NCBI RefSeq assembly: GCF_014610845.1
Contig: NZ_JABTCG010000002.1
Span: 372,001-436,000 of the forward strand
DNA from: Maribacter arenosus
Lineage (GTDB): Bacteria; Bacteroidota; Bacteroidia; Flavobacteriales; Flavobacteriaceae
Reading direction: 5' to 3'
DNA: 64,000 nt
Position 1 is the first letter of the stretch. Every line of letters begins with the position of its first letter. The notes under the pieces were generated by a model that was given only the letters and a program-made list of their open reading frames with translations, did no database searches and was not told the origin of the DNA. Shown piece by piece: positions 53,763 through 62,071 of the stretch. A program made the position numbers and the translations under genes.

Positions 53763-53808
53763 GTTAATGTTTTTTGAACATTAACTTAACATTGGCATCT
53801 GTTCTTTG
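53763..53808 (+). promoter_or_regulatory. Pho-box promoter of the porin gene
   Basis: TGAAC (53775-53779) and TTAAC (53786-53790) at 11 bp, then TTTG at 53805-53808 after exactly 14 nt. A perfect 9-bp inverted repeat GTTAATGTT/AACATTAAC (53763-53785) overlaps it. Confidence 0.7.
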
Positions 53809-53831
53809 TAGCGACAAAAATTAATAACACG

Positions 53832-55025
53832 ATGAAAATCAAATTACTTACCTTAGGATTCATCCTTTTAGGAACCCTTACTTCATTTTCCCAAGAAACC
53901 AACGCACCTAAATTCGGCAAAGGGCTGTTCAATTTAGTTGGGCAAGACAGTACTTGGACCATGAAGATTGCCACACGAATGCAATTCCTATCTGTTGCAA
54001 CCTGGGATGAAGGGCCAGACGGAGGTCTTGTAAATCCCGAACAAAATTTTTTGGTCCGTAGGGCCCGATTAAAATTTGATGGTTACGCTTATACCCCTAA
54101 ACTAAAATATAAATTAGAATTAGGTTTATCGAATAGGGACATTTCCGGAGCTTCCCAATTTACAAGCAACGCCCCACGCTATATATTGGATGCGGTCGTC
54201 ATGTGGAATTTTTATGAAAATTTTGAATTATGGGTGGGGCAGACCAAATTGCCAGGTAATATAGAACGTGTAATCTCATCCGGAAATTTACAACAAGTAG
54301 ATCGTTCGTTGTTGAACAGTAGATTTAATATAGATCGGGATGCCGGAATACAGTTGAGGCATCATTTTAACCTATCGGATAATTTCCTGGTGCGGGAGAA
54401 ATTCGCCATTTCCCAAGGGGAGGGAAGAAATGTTACTACTGGTAATTTAGGAGGGCATCAATATACGACTAGACTTGAATTATTGCCATTTGGTGATTTT
54501 GATGATTATGATGGTAGTGATTTGAACCGCGAAACTAAACCAAAGTTGATGTTGGCGGTAAACTACGATATCAATCAAAATGCAGTAAAGACCCGAAGTA
54601 ACCAAGGTTCTTATATGGCCAATGATGTTGGTTTTTATGAAACCAACATAAATACATTCTTTTTCGATGGTATATTCAAATACAACGGTTTTTCATTTAT
54701 GTGGGAATATGCCAATAGGGATGCCGATGACCCGATTGCCAAGAATTCCGATGGTACCGAAACAGGTGATGTGGTTTGGACAGGTGACGGTCTAAATCTG
54801 CAGTCTGGTTATCTTATGGCTAAAGATTGGGAGATTTCTGGACGTTATACCACCATAAACCTCGATGCCATTACAGGAAGAAATGCAGAAACCCAATATA
54901 CGCTCGGTCTATCAAAATACATCGTGGGACACAAACTCAAGGTACAAACAGATTTGAGCTATCTTTCGGTTGATGGTGGATCTGATGAATTGATGTACAG
55001 ATTGCAATTGGATGTTCATTTCTAA
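53832..55025 (+). CDS. Outer-membrane porin, phosphate-selective OprP/OprO-like
   Basis: 397 residues with a signal peptide ending near 'SFSQETNAP' and an outer-membrane beta-barrel with features of the porin O/P family: 'NFLVRRARLKFDGYAYTPKL' near the start, 'WVGQTKLPGNIERVISSGNL' in the middle, and a terminal 'YRLQLDVHF'. OprP-type porins pass phosphate or polyphosphate across the outer membrane. Here the gene is between a Pho-box promoter and the pst genes, which supports that role. Arginine/lysine residues that would form the anion ladder cannot be mapped confidently without an alignment. Confidence 0.87.
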   Translation: MKIKLLTLGFILLGTLTSFSQETNAPKFGKGLFNLVGQDSTWTMKIATRMQFLSVATWDEGPDGGLVNPEQNFLVRRARLKFDGYAYTPKLKYKLELGLSNRDISGASQFTSNAPRYILDAVVMWNFYENFELWVGQTKLPGNIERVISSGNLQQVDRSLLNSRFNIDRDAGIQLRHHFNLSDNFLVREKFAISQGEGRNVTTGNLGGHQYTTRLELLPFGDFDDYDGSDLNRETKPKLMLAVNYDINQNAVKTRSNQGSYMANDVGFYETNINTFFFDGIFKYNGFSFMWEYANRDADDPIAKNSDGTETGDVVWTGDGLNLQSGYLMAKDWEISGRYTTINLDAITGRNAETQYTLGLSKYIVGHKLKVQTDLSYLSVDGGSDELMYRLQLDVHF

Positions 55026-55041
55026 TAAAAACGACCTTTAT

Positions 55042-55073
55042 AAAAAAAGAGGTCTCATAGGGCCTCTTTTTTT
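55042..55073 (+). terminator. Terminator of the porin gene
   Basis: AAAAAAAGAGG and CCTCTTTTTTT pair around a 10-nt loop with a T-run; the flanking A and T runs make it potentially bidirectional. Confidence 0.8.
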
Positions 55074-55090
55074 GTTGAGTCCTAAATAAC

Positions 55091-55168
55091 TTAACACTTT
55101 AATAACCTTTACGTAGTGGTTTCTTCATTTTGAATTAACCCCAAGTTAACCTTCCTGCTCTTTCTTTG
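55091..55168 (+). promoter_or_regulatory. Double Pho-box promoter of the pst operon
   Basis: Distal repeats: TTAAC (55091-55095) and ATAAC (55102-55106). Proximal repeats: TTAAC (55135-55139) and TTAAC (55146-55150), both 11 bp apart. TTTG at 55165-55168 is 14 nt after the last one, identical to three other promoters in the island. Confidence 0.75.
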
Positions 55169-55194
55169 CTGGGAATAATTTAGACGACAAAAAA

Positions 55195-56154
55195 ATGAAA
55201 AGAATTTTAGTTTTAATGTCATTGGCCTTAATCATAGGGGCTTGTGGCGACAAAAAAGAAAAGAAAGGTACTGAAGGCACAGATGGGACAGCTGCCCTGT
55301 CAGGTACGATTAAGGTTGATGGCTCAAGTACGGTTTTTCCAATTACGGAAGCAGTGGCTGAAGAATTTCGAGCGGTTCAGCCGAAAGTAAATGTGACAGT
55401 CGGCGTTTCGGGTACCGGTGGAGGGTTTAAAAAATTCTCCAGAGGGGAAACAAACCTTTCCAACGCTTCCCGTCCTATTAAGGACAAGGAGAAAGAAGCT
55501 TGTGAAGAAAACAACATTACATATTTGGAATTGGAAGTTGCCTATGACGGCCTAGCTGTTTTGGTGCATCCAGAAAATGATTGGGTAGATAGCTTTACCG
55601 TTGAAGAACTCAAAAAAATCTGGGAACCTTCTGCCCAAGGCAAAATCATGAAATGGAACCAAATCAGACCCGAATGGCCCAATCAGGAAATCCATTTATT
55701 CGGCCCTGGGGTAGCATCAGGCACATATGATTATTTTACCGAAGCCGTTGTAGGGGAAAGTGGTTCAAGTAGAGGCGATTTTACTGCTAGTGAAGATGAC
55801 CATGTTCTCGTACAAGGAATTGCCGGTGATAAATATTCCTTAGGATTCTTTGGGATTGCATATTATGCCGAAAACAAGGACAAATTAAAATTAATTGGTG
55901 TACATAACGGGGAAGAAGTGGTTAAACCATCCCTTGAAACGGTCAAAAATGGTACCTACAGACCCTTGTCAAGACCCTTGTTCATCTATGTAAATAGCAC
56001 CTCTGTTGCCTCTCCTGAAGTTGTCGAGTTTGTAAACTTCTATTTGGATAATGCAGGTGAATTATCTAAAGATGTGGGTTATATTCCGCTTCCATCAGAA
56101 AACTACAGGGCTCAAAAAGAAAGTTTCAAAACTTTTGTTGAAAGTAACAAATAA
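55195..56154 (+). CDS. pstS: PstS, periplasmic phosphate-binding lipoprotein
   Basis: 319 residues. Lipobox 'ALIIGACG' (C17), then the PBP fold: '[20 protein letters not shown]', '[20 protein letters not shown]' and '[20 protein letters not shown]' are the classic phosphate-binding loops (S/T-rich, with D from 'VDGSS'). It delivers phosphate to PstCA. The gene follows the double Pho box; a hairpin separates it from pstC, which may allow higher PstS levels. Confidence 0.96.
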   Translation: MKRILVLMSLALIIGACGDKKEKKGTEGTDGTAALSGTIKVDGSSTVFPITEAVAEEFRAVQPKVNVTVGVSGTGGGFKKFSRGETNLSNASRPIKDKEKEACEENNITYLELEVAYDGLAVLVHPENDWVDSFTVEELKKIWEPSAQGKIMKWNQIRPEWPNQEIHLFGPGVASGTYDYFTEAVVGESGSSRGDFTASEDDHVLVQGIAGDKYSLGFFGIAYYAENKDKLKLIGVHNGEEVVKPSLETVKNGTYRPLSRPLFIYVNSTSVASPEVVEFVNFYLDNAGELSKDVGYIPLPSENYRAQKESFKTFVESNK

Positions 56155-56176
56155 GCAAAAGTTTTATCAGGACAAT

Positions 56177-56198
56177 CAGGTGCCTAATTGGGTGCCTG
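56177..56198 (+). other. Intercistronic hairpin between pstS and pstC
   Basis: CAGGTGCC and GGTGCCTG pair over 8 bp (two G-T wobbles) with a 6-nt loop. It has no T-run, so it is more likely a stability or partial-termination element than a full terminator. Confidence 0.4.
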
Positions 56199-56222
56199 GT
56201 TTCCTTATTTAAAAGACATTTG

Positions 56223-57101
56223 ATGCGAAAAATCAAAGAATTGATAATCGAAAAGTCGCTGTTATCCAGCGCCTTGGTAACCATTGCGGTTACTCTTGGG
56301 ATTATCCTCGTATTGGCTATTGAGGCTTTTCGATTTTTTAGCGAGGTTTCGATTTTTGATTTTTTTACCGATACGCAATGGACACCGCTTTTCACCGAAA
56401 AGCATTTTGGGATTTTACCCTTGTTGTCCGGTACTTTACTTACTTCGTTTATTGCCATAGCCTTTGCCCTCCCAATAGGACTATCGATAAGCATTTATTT
56501 AAGTGAATATGCCCCTAAGGCTTTTCGTAAATCGGTAAAACCTCTTTTAGAACTCCTTGCAGCAGTACCCACGGTAGTTTACGGTTTCTTCGCTCTAGTG
56601 GTCGTGACCCCATTTTTACAGGAAATCATTCCGAACCTATCCGGATTCAACTCCCTATCTGCAGGTATTGTAATGGGAATAATGATTATTCCATACATAT
56701 CGTCATTAAGTGAAGATGCGCTTCACGCCGTTCCTGATTCGCTCCGCGAAGCATCGTTTGGTATGGGATCTACAAAATTCCAAACGGCATTCAAGGTCAT
56801 TGTGCCAGCTGCATCTTCCGGAATTATTGTTTCCATAATCTTGGCGATATCCAGGGCCATTGGTGAAACCATGATCGTTGCCATAGCGGCAGGGCAACAA
56901 CCTAGATTGACTTTGGATCCTACGGTGCCCATAGAAACGATTACAGCTTATATCGTTCAGGTCAGTTTGGGGGATGTACAACATGGTTCCTTGGAATACA
57001 GGACCATTTTTGCTGCCGGTATCACCCTATTCGTGTTTACATTTTTATTGAATACTTTGAGCTACCGTATCAGAAAAAAATTCCAAGAAAAATATGAATA
57101 A
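56223..57101 (+). CDS. pstC: PstC, phosphate ABC transporter permease
   Basis: 292 residues from the ATG at 56223 (a TTG three bases before is not needed). Six membrane helices with the permease motif 'EASFGMGSTKFQTAFKVIVP' and the loop 'AISRAIGETMIVAIAAG' that contacts the ATPase. It forms the inner-membrane channel with PstA. Its 3' end overlaps pstA by 8 bp. Confidence 0.95.
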   Translation: MRKIKELIIEKSLLSSALVTIAVTLGIILVLAIEAFRFFSEVSIFDFFTDTQWTPLFTEKHFGILPLLSGTLLTSFIAIAFALPIGLSISIYLSEYAPKAFRKSVKPLLELLAAVPTVVYGFFALVVVTPFLQEIIPNLSGFNSLSAGIVMGIMIIPYISSLSEDALHAVPDSLREASFGMGSTKFQTAFKVIVPAASSGIIVSIILAISRAIGETMIVAIAAGQQPRLTLDPTVPIETITAYIVQVSLGDVQHGSLEYRTIFAAGITLFVFTFLLNTLSYRIRKKFQEKYE

Positions 57102-57933
57102 TCTTCGTAAAAACAGGCTGAAGGATCAGCTCTTCAAATTCTGGGGGATTTTCTGTACCATTATCGGTTTGGTACTGCTCGTCGTATTTATTGGCGATAT
57201 TTTAGTTGATGGTTTAAGAAGAATAGACTGGGGGTTCATTACCAACCTTCCTTCACGAAAACCAGAAAAATCGGGCATTTATACGGCTTTGATGGGAAGT
57301 ATATGGATTTTGTTCTTTACCACCATAATCGCCTTTCCTATAGGCGTGGCTGCAGGTATATACCTTGAGGAATACAGCAAGAAAAATAAACTTGCCGGCT
57401 TATTGGAAATAAATATTTCAAACCTAGCCGGTGTCCCCTCTATTATTTATGGATTATTAGGTTTAGAGGTCTTTGTTAGGATCATGAATCTTGGGCCAAG
57501 TGTTTTAGCTGGGAGTTTAACCCTTTCATTATTGATACTCCCCATAGTGATTGTAGCAACCAGAGAAGCGATCAAAGCGGTGCCTTCTTCTATCAAAGAT
57601 GCCTCTTTTGCATTGGGCGCGTCTAAATGGCAGACCATTTGGCACCAGATTTTACCCGCTTCAGGAGGGGGTATTTTAACGGGGGTAATTTTGGCTCTAT
57701 CAAGGGCAGTGGGTGAAACGGCACCTTTGATTGTTGTTGGGGCATTGGCCTATGTTCCTTTCGCACCGGAAAATCCCTTGGACGAATTTTCGGTACTACC
57801 GATTCAAATATTCAATTGGATATCAAGGCCACAACCCGGATTTATTGAAAATGCGGCAGCTGCTATAATCATATTACTGCTGATCACTTTTATTATGAAC
57901 GGTATTGCAGTTTATTTTAGAAACAAATGGTAG
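57094..57933 (+). CDS. pstA: PstA, phosphate ABC transporter permease
   Basis: 279 residues, six membrane helices, and the family's '[20 protein letters not shown]' coupling segment plus '[20 protein letters not shown]'. It pairs with PstC. It overlaps pstC by 8 bp and pstB by 7 bp, so the three are translated as a coupled unit. Confidence 0.95.
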   Translation: MNNLRKNRLKDQLFKFWGIFCTIIGLVLLVVFIGDILVDGLRRIDWGFITNLPSRKPEKSGIYTALMGSIWILFFTTIIAFPIGVAAGIYLEEYSKKNKLAGLLEINISNLAGVPSIIYGLLGLEVFVRIMNLGPSVLAGSLTLSLLILPIVIVATREAIKAVPSSIKDASFALGASKWQTIWHQILPASGGGILTGVILALSRAVGETAPLIVVGALAYVPFAPENPLDEFSVLPIQIFNWISRPQPGFIENAAAAIIILLLITFIMNGIAVYFRNKW

Positions 57934-58766
57934 AAGAAATGGAAATAATTATGGAAAAACCTATTAAAGAACCTAAGATACTGGATAGTGTTATAGATAC
58001 CTCCTTAAAAAAAACACATAAAATAGCGGTTAATGGTGCAAAAGTATGGTATGGCGATTTCGAAGCTATTAAAGGTATCGATATGACCATCAAGGCAAAT
58101 ACGGTAACCGCCTTTATTGGCCCTTCTGGATGTGGCAAATCTACTTTTCTTCGCTTATTCAACAGAATGAACGATTATGTCGATAGTTTTAGAATGGAAG
58201 GCAAAATCAAAATTGATGGAAACAATATTTACAAAAAAAAGGTGAATGTTGAAGAGCTTCGCAAAGAAGTAGGGATGGTATTTCAAAAACCAAATCCTTT
58301 TCCAAAATCTATTTTCGAAAATGTTGCTTACGGATTAAAGATCCAAGGTATCAAGGATAAAAAATTCATCAATGATCGTGTAGAAAAGGCATTGAGGCAA
58401 GCAGACCTATGGGATGAGGTAAAAAACGACCTTAAAAAATCAGGTCTGGCCTTGTCCGGAGGTCAACAACAGCGTTTGTGTATTGCCAGAACCTTGGCGG
58501 TTGAACCATCGATCATTTTAATGGATGAACCCACTTCCGCCTTGGATCCAATCTCCACAGCCAAGATAGAACAACTAATTTTTGAGCTTAAAAAGAAATA
58601 TACCATAGTCATCGTTACCCATAATATGCAACAAGCCAGTAGAATAAGCGATTATACTGCATTTTTTTATATGGGAGAGCTCATCGAATATGACAAGACA
58701 AAAATAATTTTCACCAACCCCAGTATAAAACAGACCGAGAATTATATTACCGGTCGATTTGGATAA
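57927..58766 (+). CDS. pstB: PstB, phosphate ABC transporter ATP-binding protein
   Basis: 279 residues. Walker A 'GPSGCGKST' (65-73), Q-loop '[20 protein letters not shown]' characteristic of PstB, signature 'LSGGQQQR' and Walker B '[13 protein letters not shown]'. The start overlaps pstA. An N-terminal extension of ~30 residues before the ABC domain is longer than in E. coli; an internal ATG at 57951 could be an alternative start. Confidence 0.96.
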   Translation: MVEEMEIIMEKPIKEPKILDSVIDTSLKKTHKIAVNGAKVWYGDFEAIKGIDMTIKANTVTAFIGPSGCGKSTFLRLFNRMNDYVDSFRMEGKIKIDGNNIYKKKVNVEELRKEVGMVFQKPNPFPKSIFENVAYGLKIQGIKDKKFINDRVEKALRQADLWDEVKNDLKKSGLALSGGQQQRLCIARTLAVEPSIILMDEPTSALDPISTAKIEQLIFELKKKYTIVIVTHNMQQASRISDYTAFFYMGELIEYDKTKIIFTNPSIKQTENYITGRFG

Positions 58767-58777
58767 ACTTAAAAACT

Positions 58778-59440
58778 ATGGATAACGCAGAATATCAACG
58801 AGAAGCACTGAATCAATCAGCATTCGATATGCTTACCCTATGCACCTCACAATTAGAAAAGGCCATTGAAGCCTTTGTAAGTCATGACAGTGATTTATCC
58901 GAAGAGGTAATCCATAAGGAAAATAGAGTGAATGCCATGGATATCAAAATAGAAAAGGATTGTGAAAAATTCCTTGCCCTTTTTAATCCTGTCGCCATTG
59001 ATTTACGGTTTATTATGGCCATCCTTAAGATCAATTCAGATTTGGAAAGAATAGCCGATCATGCCTTTAACATATGCAATTACGTGGTAGAAGAGGAAAA
59101 TGCCATATCGAACAAGCTTTTTGAGGCTGTTGATTTTAAAAAAATGGTGGAAACCACCAAATCGATGATGGATAACATCACCGTAGCTTTTGTAGAGGAA
59201 GATGTTAAAATAGCCCGTAAAGTCTTTAAAAAAGATAAGGTTTTAGATAAGATAAACATTCAGTCGTTCAATAACTTAGCGGCCGAAATTGAAAAAGACC
59301 CAAAAATAATAAGGGAAGCCCTATTTCTGTTCTCAGTAATCAAAAAATTGGAACGTGTTGGGGATTTGATCAAAAACATTGCCGAGGAGATCATTTTTTA
59401 TACCGATGCAGAAATCCTAAAGCACAAAAGGAAAAAATAG
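58778..59440 (+). CDS. phoU: PhoU, phosphate signalling regulator
   Basis: 220 residues with two PhoU three-helix repeats ('IHKENRVNAMDIKIEKDCEK', 'IDLRFIMAILKINSDLERIA', and 'ALFLFSVIKKLERVGDLIKN'). It connects the Pst transporter to PhoR to shut down the Pho response when phosphate is ample. 11 bp after pstB, so in the same operon. PhoR/PhoB themselves are not in the window. Confidence 0.95.
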   Translation: MDNAEYQREALNQSAFDMLTLCTSQLEKAIEAFVSHDSDLSEEVIHKENRVNAMDIKIEKDCEKFLALFNPVAIDLRFIMAILKINSDLERIADHAFNICNYVVEEENAISNKLFEAVDFKKMVETTKSMMDNITVAFVEEDVKIARKVFKKDKVLDKINIQSFNNLAAEIEKDPKIIREALFLFSVIKKLERVGDLIKNIAEEIIFYTDAEILKHKRKK

Positions 59441-59634
59441 CGCCTTTCTATATTAATACATTCGGTTAAATTCTATGTTTAAATTTTCTGTCCATTACTA
59501 TATGGTAATTATAACGCGTTGAAATAAACTGTTTTTCCACCCTTACTTTTCATTGTATTATTGTTCTTAAATCGATAACTCAATCCGATTTAATATAGGT
59601 TTATATATTCTTTCTGGTTTAGTAATGAGGTGTA

Positions 59635-59696
59635 GCAGACACACTTAGTGTGCGTTTTACTGATATAAATCATATTTTATATCAAGATATTATATC
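59635..59696. promoter_or_regulatory. Palindrome cluster upstream of the PiT permease gene
   Basis: CACACTTAGTGTG at 59640-59652, GATATAAA/TTTATATC (arms 59662-59669 and 59676-59683) and GATATTATATC at 59686-59696 are three dyad-symmetric sequences in 62 bp. No TTAAC repeat array is seen here, so this gene may answer to another regulator. The rest of 59441-59728 shows nothing recognisable. Confidence 0.45.
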
Positions 59697-59728
59697 ATTT
59701 TTATATCTTTTACCAACCAAAATAAATT

Positions 59729-62005
59729 ATGGACAATCTTTACTTTTTAATGATCATTGCACTTGCCGTATTGGCAATTGCGGATCTTGTAGTCGGTGTT
59801 AGTAATGACGCCGTCAATTTTTTAAACTCCGCCCTTGGCTCGAAGGCCATTTCCTTTAAAACGATTATGATCGTTGCCAGTTTAGGCATATTCTGTGGAG
59901 CTGTTTTCTCCAGTGGTTTGATGGAGGTTGCCCGAAAAGGTATTTTCATTCCTAGTGAATTTATGTTCAGTGAAATCATGATCATTTTTATGGCCGTTAT
60001 GATCACTGATATTTTATTGCTCGATTTTTTCAATACCTTAGGGATGCCGACTTCCACTACGGTTTCCATAGTCTTTGAACTATTGGGCGCTGCTGTAGCC
60101 ATGGCGTTGATCAAGATTGGTGCAGCAGGGGACTCATTTTCCGAAGTGGTCAACTATATCAATACCTCAAAGGCAACTGAGATCATATTGGGTATACTAC
60201 TCTCTGTGGTAGTCGCATTCTCGGTTGGAGCGATGGTACAATATGTTTCACGATTATTACTCTCCTTTAATTTTGAAAGAAAGGCTAAATGGGTTGGGGC
60301 CATTTTTGGAGGGTTCGCTCTATCGGCAATCACTTATTTTATTTTTATCAAGGGTCTGAAGGGCACCGATTATTATGCTGAAATACAACCGATGATCGAA
60401 GGTAGAACTGCTATTATAGTTGCTATTAGCTTCTTGATATGGACCATGTTATCCTATATCGTGGTTACCGTATTTAAAAAGAACATTTATAAACTTATTA
60501 TAGCCGTGGGTACTTTTGCCTTGGCCTTGGCTTTTGCCGGTAATGATCTTGTCAATTTTATAGGGGTGCCCATAGCTGCCTATCAATCCTATGAGGCTTG
60601 GACGGCCGCAGGTGTGCCCGCCACAGAGTTCGCCATGGGCGTGTTGGGAAACAAAGTACCCACCCCAACAACATTTCTGCTCATTGCCGGTTTGGTCATG
60701 GTCTTGACCCTATGGTTCTCCAGTAAGGCAAAAAAAGTTGTAAAGACTTCAATTGATCTTTCGAGCCAAGCAGAAACCAAAGAACGTTTCGAGCCCAATT
60801 ATTTATCAAGGAATTTGGTGCGGTTTACAATGCTGGCAGCTAAATATACCGAAACGGTTTTACCTACTTCTATTCTAGACAGGATTGAAAAGCAATTTCA
60901 AAAACCTGTCATTGAACTCCCAAAAGGGAAAAAACACGAACTCCCAGCCTTTGACTTGGTAAGGGCAGCGGTGAACTTAATGGTTGCCAGTGTGCTCATT
61001 TCCATCGCAACTTCAATGAAACTGCCATTATCTACAACCTATGTGACCTTTATGGTCGCCATGGGTACGTCATTGGCCGATAGGGCATGGGGTAGCGAAA
61101 GTGCGGTTTATAGGGTCGCAGGTGTACTTAATGTCATTGGTGGTTGGTTCTTTACCGCACTATGTGCATTCATCGCAGCTGGTACAGTGGCCTATTTAAT
61201 ACATTTAGGAGGTGGGGCAATGATCGCGGTTTTATTATTATTGGCTGCTCTTTTATTGGTTCGAAACTATATTAGTCATACGAAGAAAAGTAGGGAAGTA
61301 AAGGCCGAAGATAGCTTGAGTAAAGCGGAAAGTCAATCCATACATGGTGTCATTGAAGAAAGTGCGGATAACATTTCAAAAGCGCTTAAACGGGTCAGTA
61401 AAATAAACCAAACAACGATCAATGGACTGATAAACCAAGATTTGGATGCCCTTAAAAAGGCGAAGAATACAGTAGTGAAATTAGAAAATGAAATTGAGGA
61501 ATTACAAAACGATATTTTCTATTTTATAAAGGAATTGGATGATTCTTATTTAGGTGCAAGTAAGTTTTATATCGATGTTATCGGTAGCATACAGGATGTT
61601 GCACAATCCTCCAGTTTAATTGCCAAAGTGAGCCATAAACATGTGCACAACAACCATAAGGCCTTAAAGAAAAAACAAGCAGAGGAGTTGTTGGATATAA
61701 ATGATAAACTGGTAAGTTTATTCGATAAAATAAGGGGGGTTTTCCAAACTAGGACATTTGAAGTCATAGTCCCAGGAATCATTGAAGAAAAACAGGCCTT
61801 ACTGGACAAAGTTCAAGAGGCCATACAAAAACAAGTAGAACGAACCCGTACTGAAGAGTCAACAAGTCCCAAGAACACCACACTTTATTTTAGTATACTG
61901 TTAGAAACGAAAGACCTTATCAAGGCCAATATGAATATCTTGAACTTGTACCATGACGAACATAATCGTTCCATTGAACTTATGGGCCCCGAAGTGGAAG
62001 AATAA
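59729..62005 (+). CDS. PiT-family inorganic phosphate permease fused to a PhoU-like tail
   Basis: 758 residues. The N-terminal ~510 residues are a PHO4/PiT transporter with the duplicated signature 'DLVVGVSNDAVNFLNSALGS' and 'AFAGNDLVNFIGVPIAAY', and about 12 membrane helices. The last ~230 residues are cytosolic, helical and coiled ('LKKAKNTVVKLENEIEELQN', 'LLDKVQEAIQKQVER'), resembling a PhoU/DUF47 domain. PiT carriers move phosphate with protons or sodium at low affinity. Fusion of the regulatory tail in one chain is common in Bacteroidota. It follows pst-phoU after 288 bp with different upstream palindromes. Confidence 0.9.
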   Translation: MDNLYFLMIIALAVLAIADLVVGVSNDAVNFLNSALGSKAISFKTIMIVASLGIFCGAVFSSGLMEVARKGIFIPSEFMFSEIMIIFMAVMITDILLLDFFNTLGMPTSTTVSIVFELLGAAVAMALIKIGAAGDSFSEVVNYINTSKATEIILGILLSVVVAFSVGAMVQYVSRLLLSFNFERKAKWVGAIFGGFALSAITYFIFIKGLKGTDYYAEIQPMIEGRTAIIVAISFLIWTMLSYIVVTVFKKNIYKLIIAVGTFALALAFAGNDLVNFIGVPIAAYQSYEAWTAAGVPATEFAMGVLGNKVPTPTTFLLIAGLVMVLTLWFSSKAKKVVKTSIDLSSQAETKERFEPNYLSRNLVRFTMLAAKYTETVLPTSILDRIEKQFQKPVIELPKGKKHELPAFDLVRAAVNLMVASVLISIATSMKLPLSTTYVTFMVAMGTSLADRAWGSESAVYRVAGVLNVIGGWFFTALCAFIAAGTVAYLIHLGGGAMIAVLLLLAALLLVRNYISHTKKSREVKAEDSLSKAESQSIHGVIEESADNISKALKRVSKINQTTINGLINQDLDALKKAKNTVVKLENEIEELQNDIFYFIKELDDSYLGASKFYIDVIGSIQDVAQSSSLIAKVSHKHVHNNHKALKKKQAEELLDINDKLVSLFDKIRGVFQTRTFEVIVPGIIEEKQALLDKVQEAIQKQVERTRTEESTSPKNTTLYFSILLETKDLIKANMNILNLYHDEHNRSIELMGPEVEE

Positions 62006-62034
62006 TCGATTTTTAAACTTTATCCAATCCTAAT

Positions 62035-62071
62035 AAAAGCACCTTGACGGTAGTGTCAAGGTGCTTTTTTA
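62035..62071. terminator. Bidirectional terminator between PiT and Na/Pi genes
   Basis: AAAAGCACCTTGAC and GTCAAGGTGCTTTT form a 14-bp stem with a 6-nt loop, flanked by A and T runs. It overlaps the 3' end of the Na/Pi gene on the minus strand. Confidence 0.9.
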
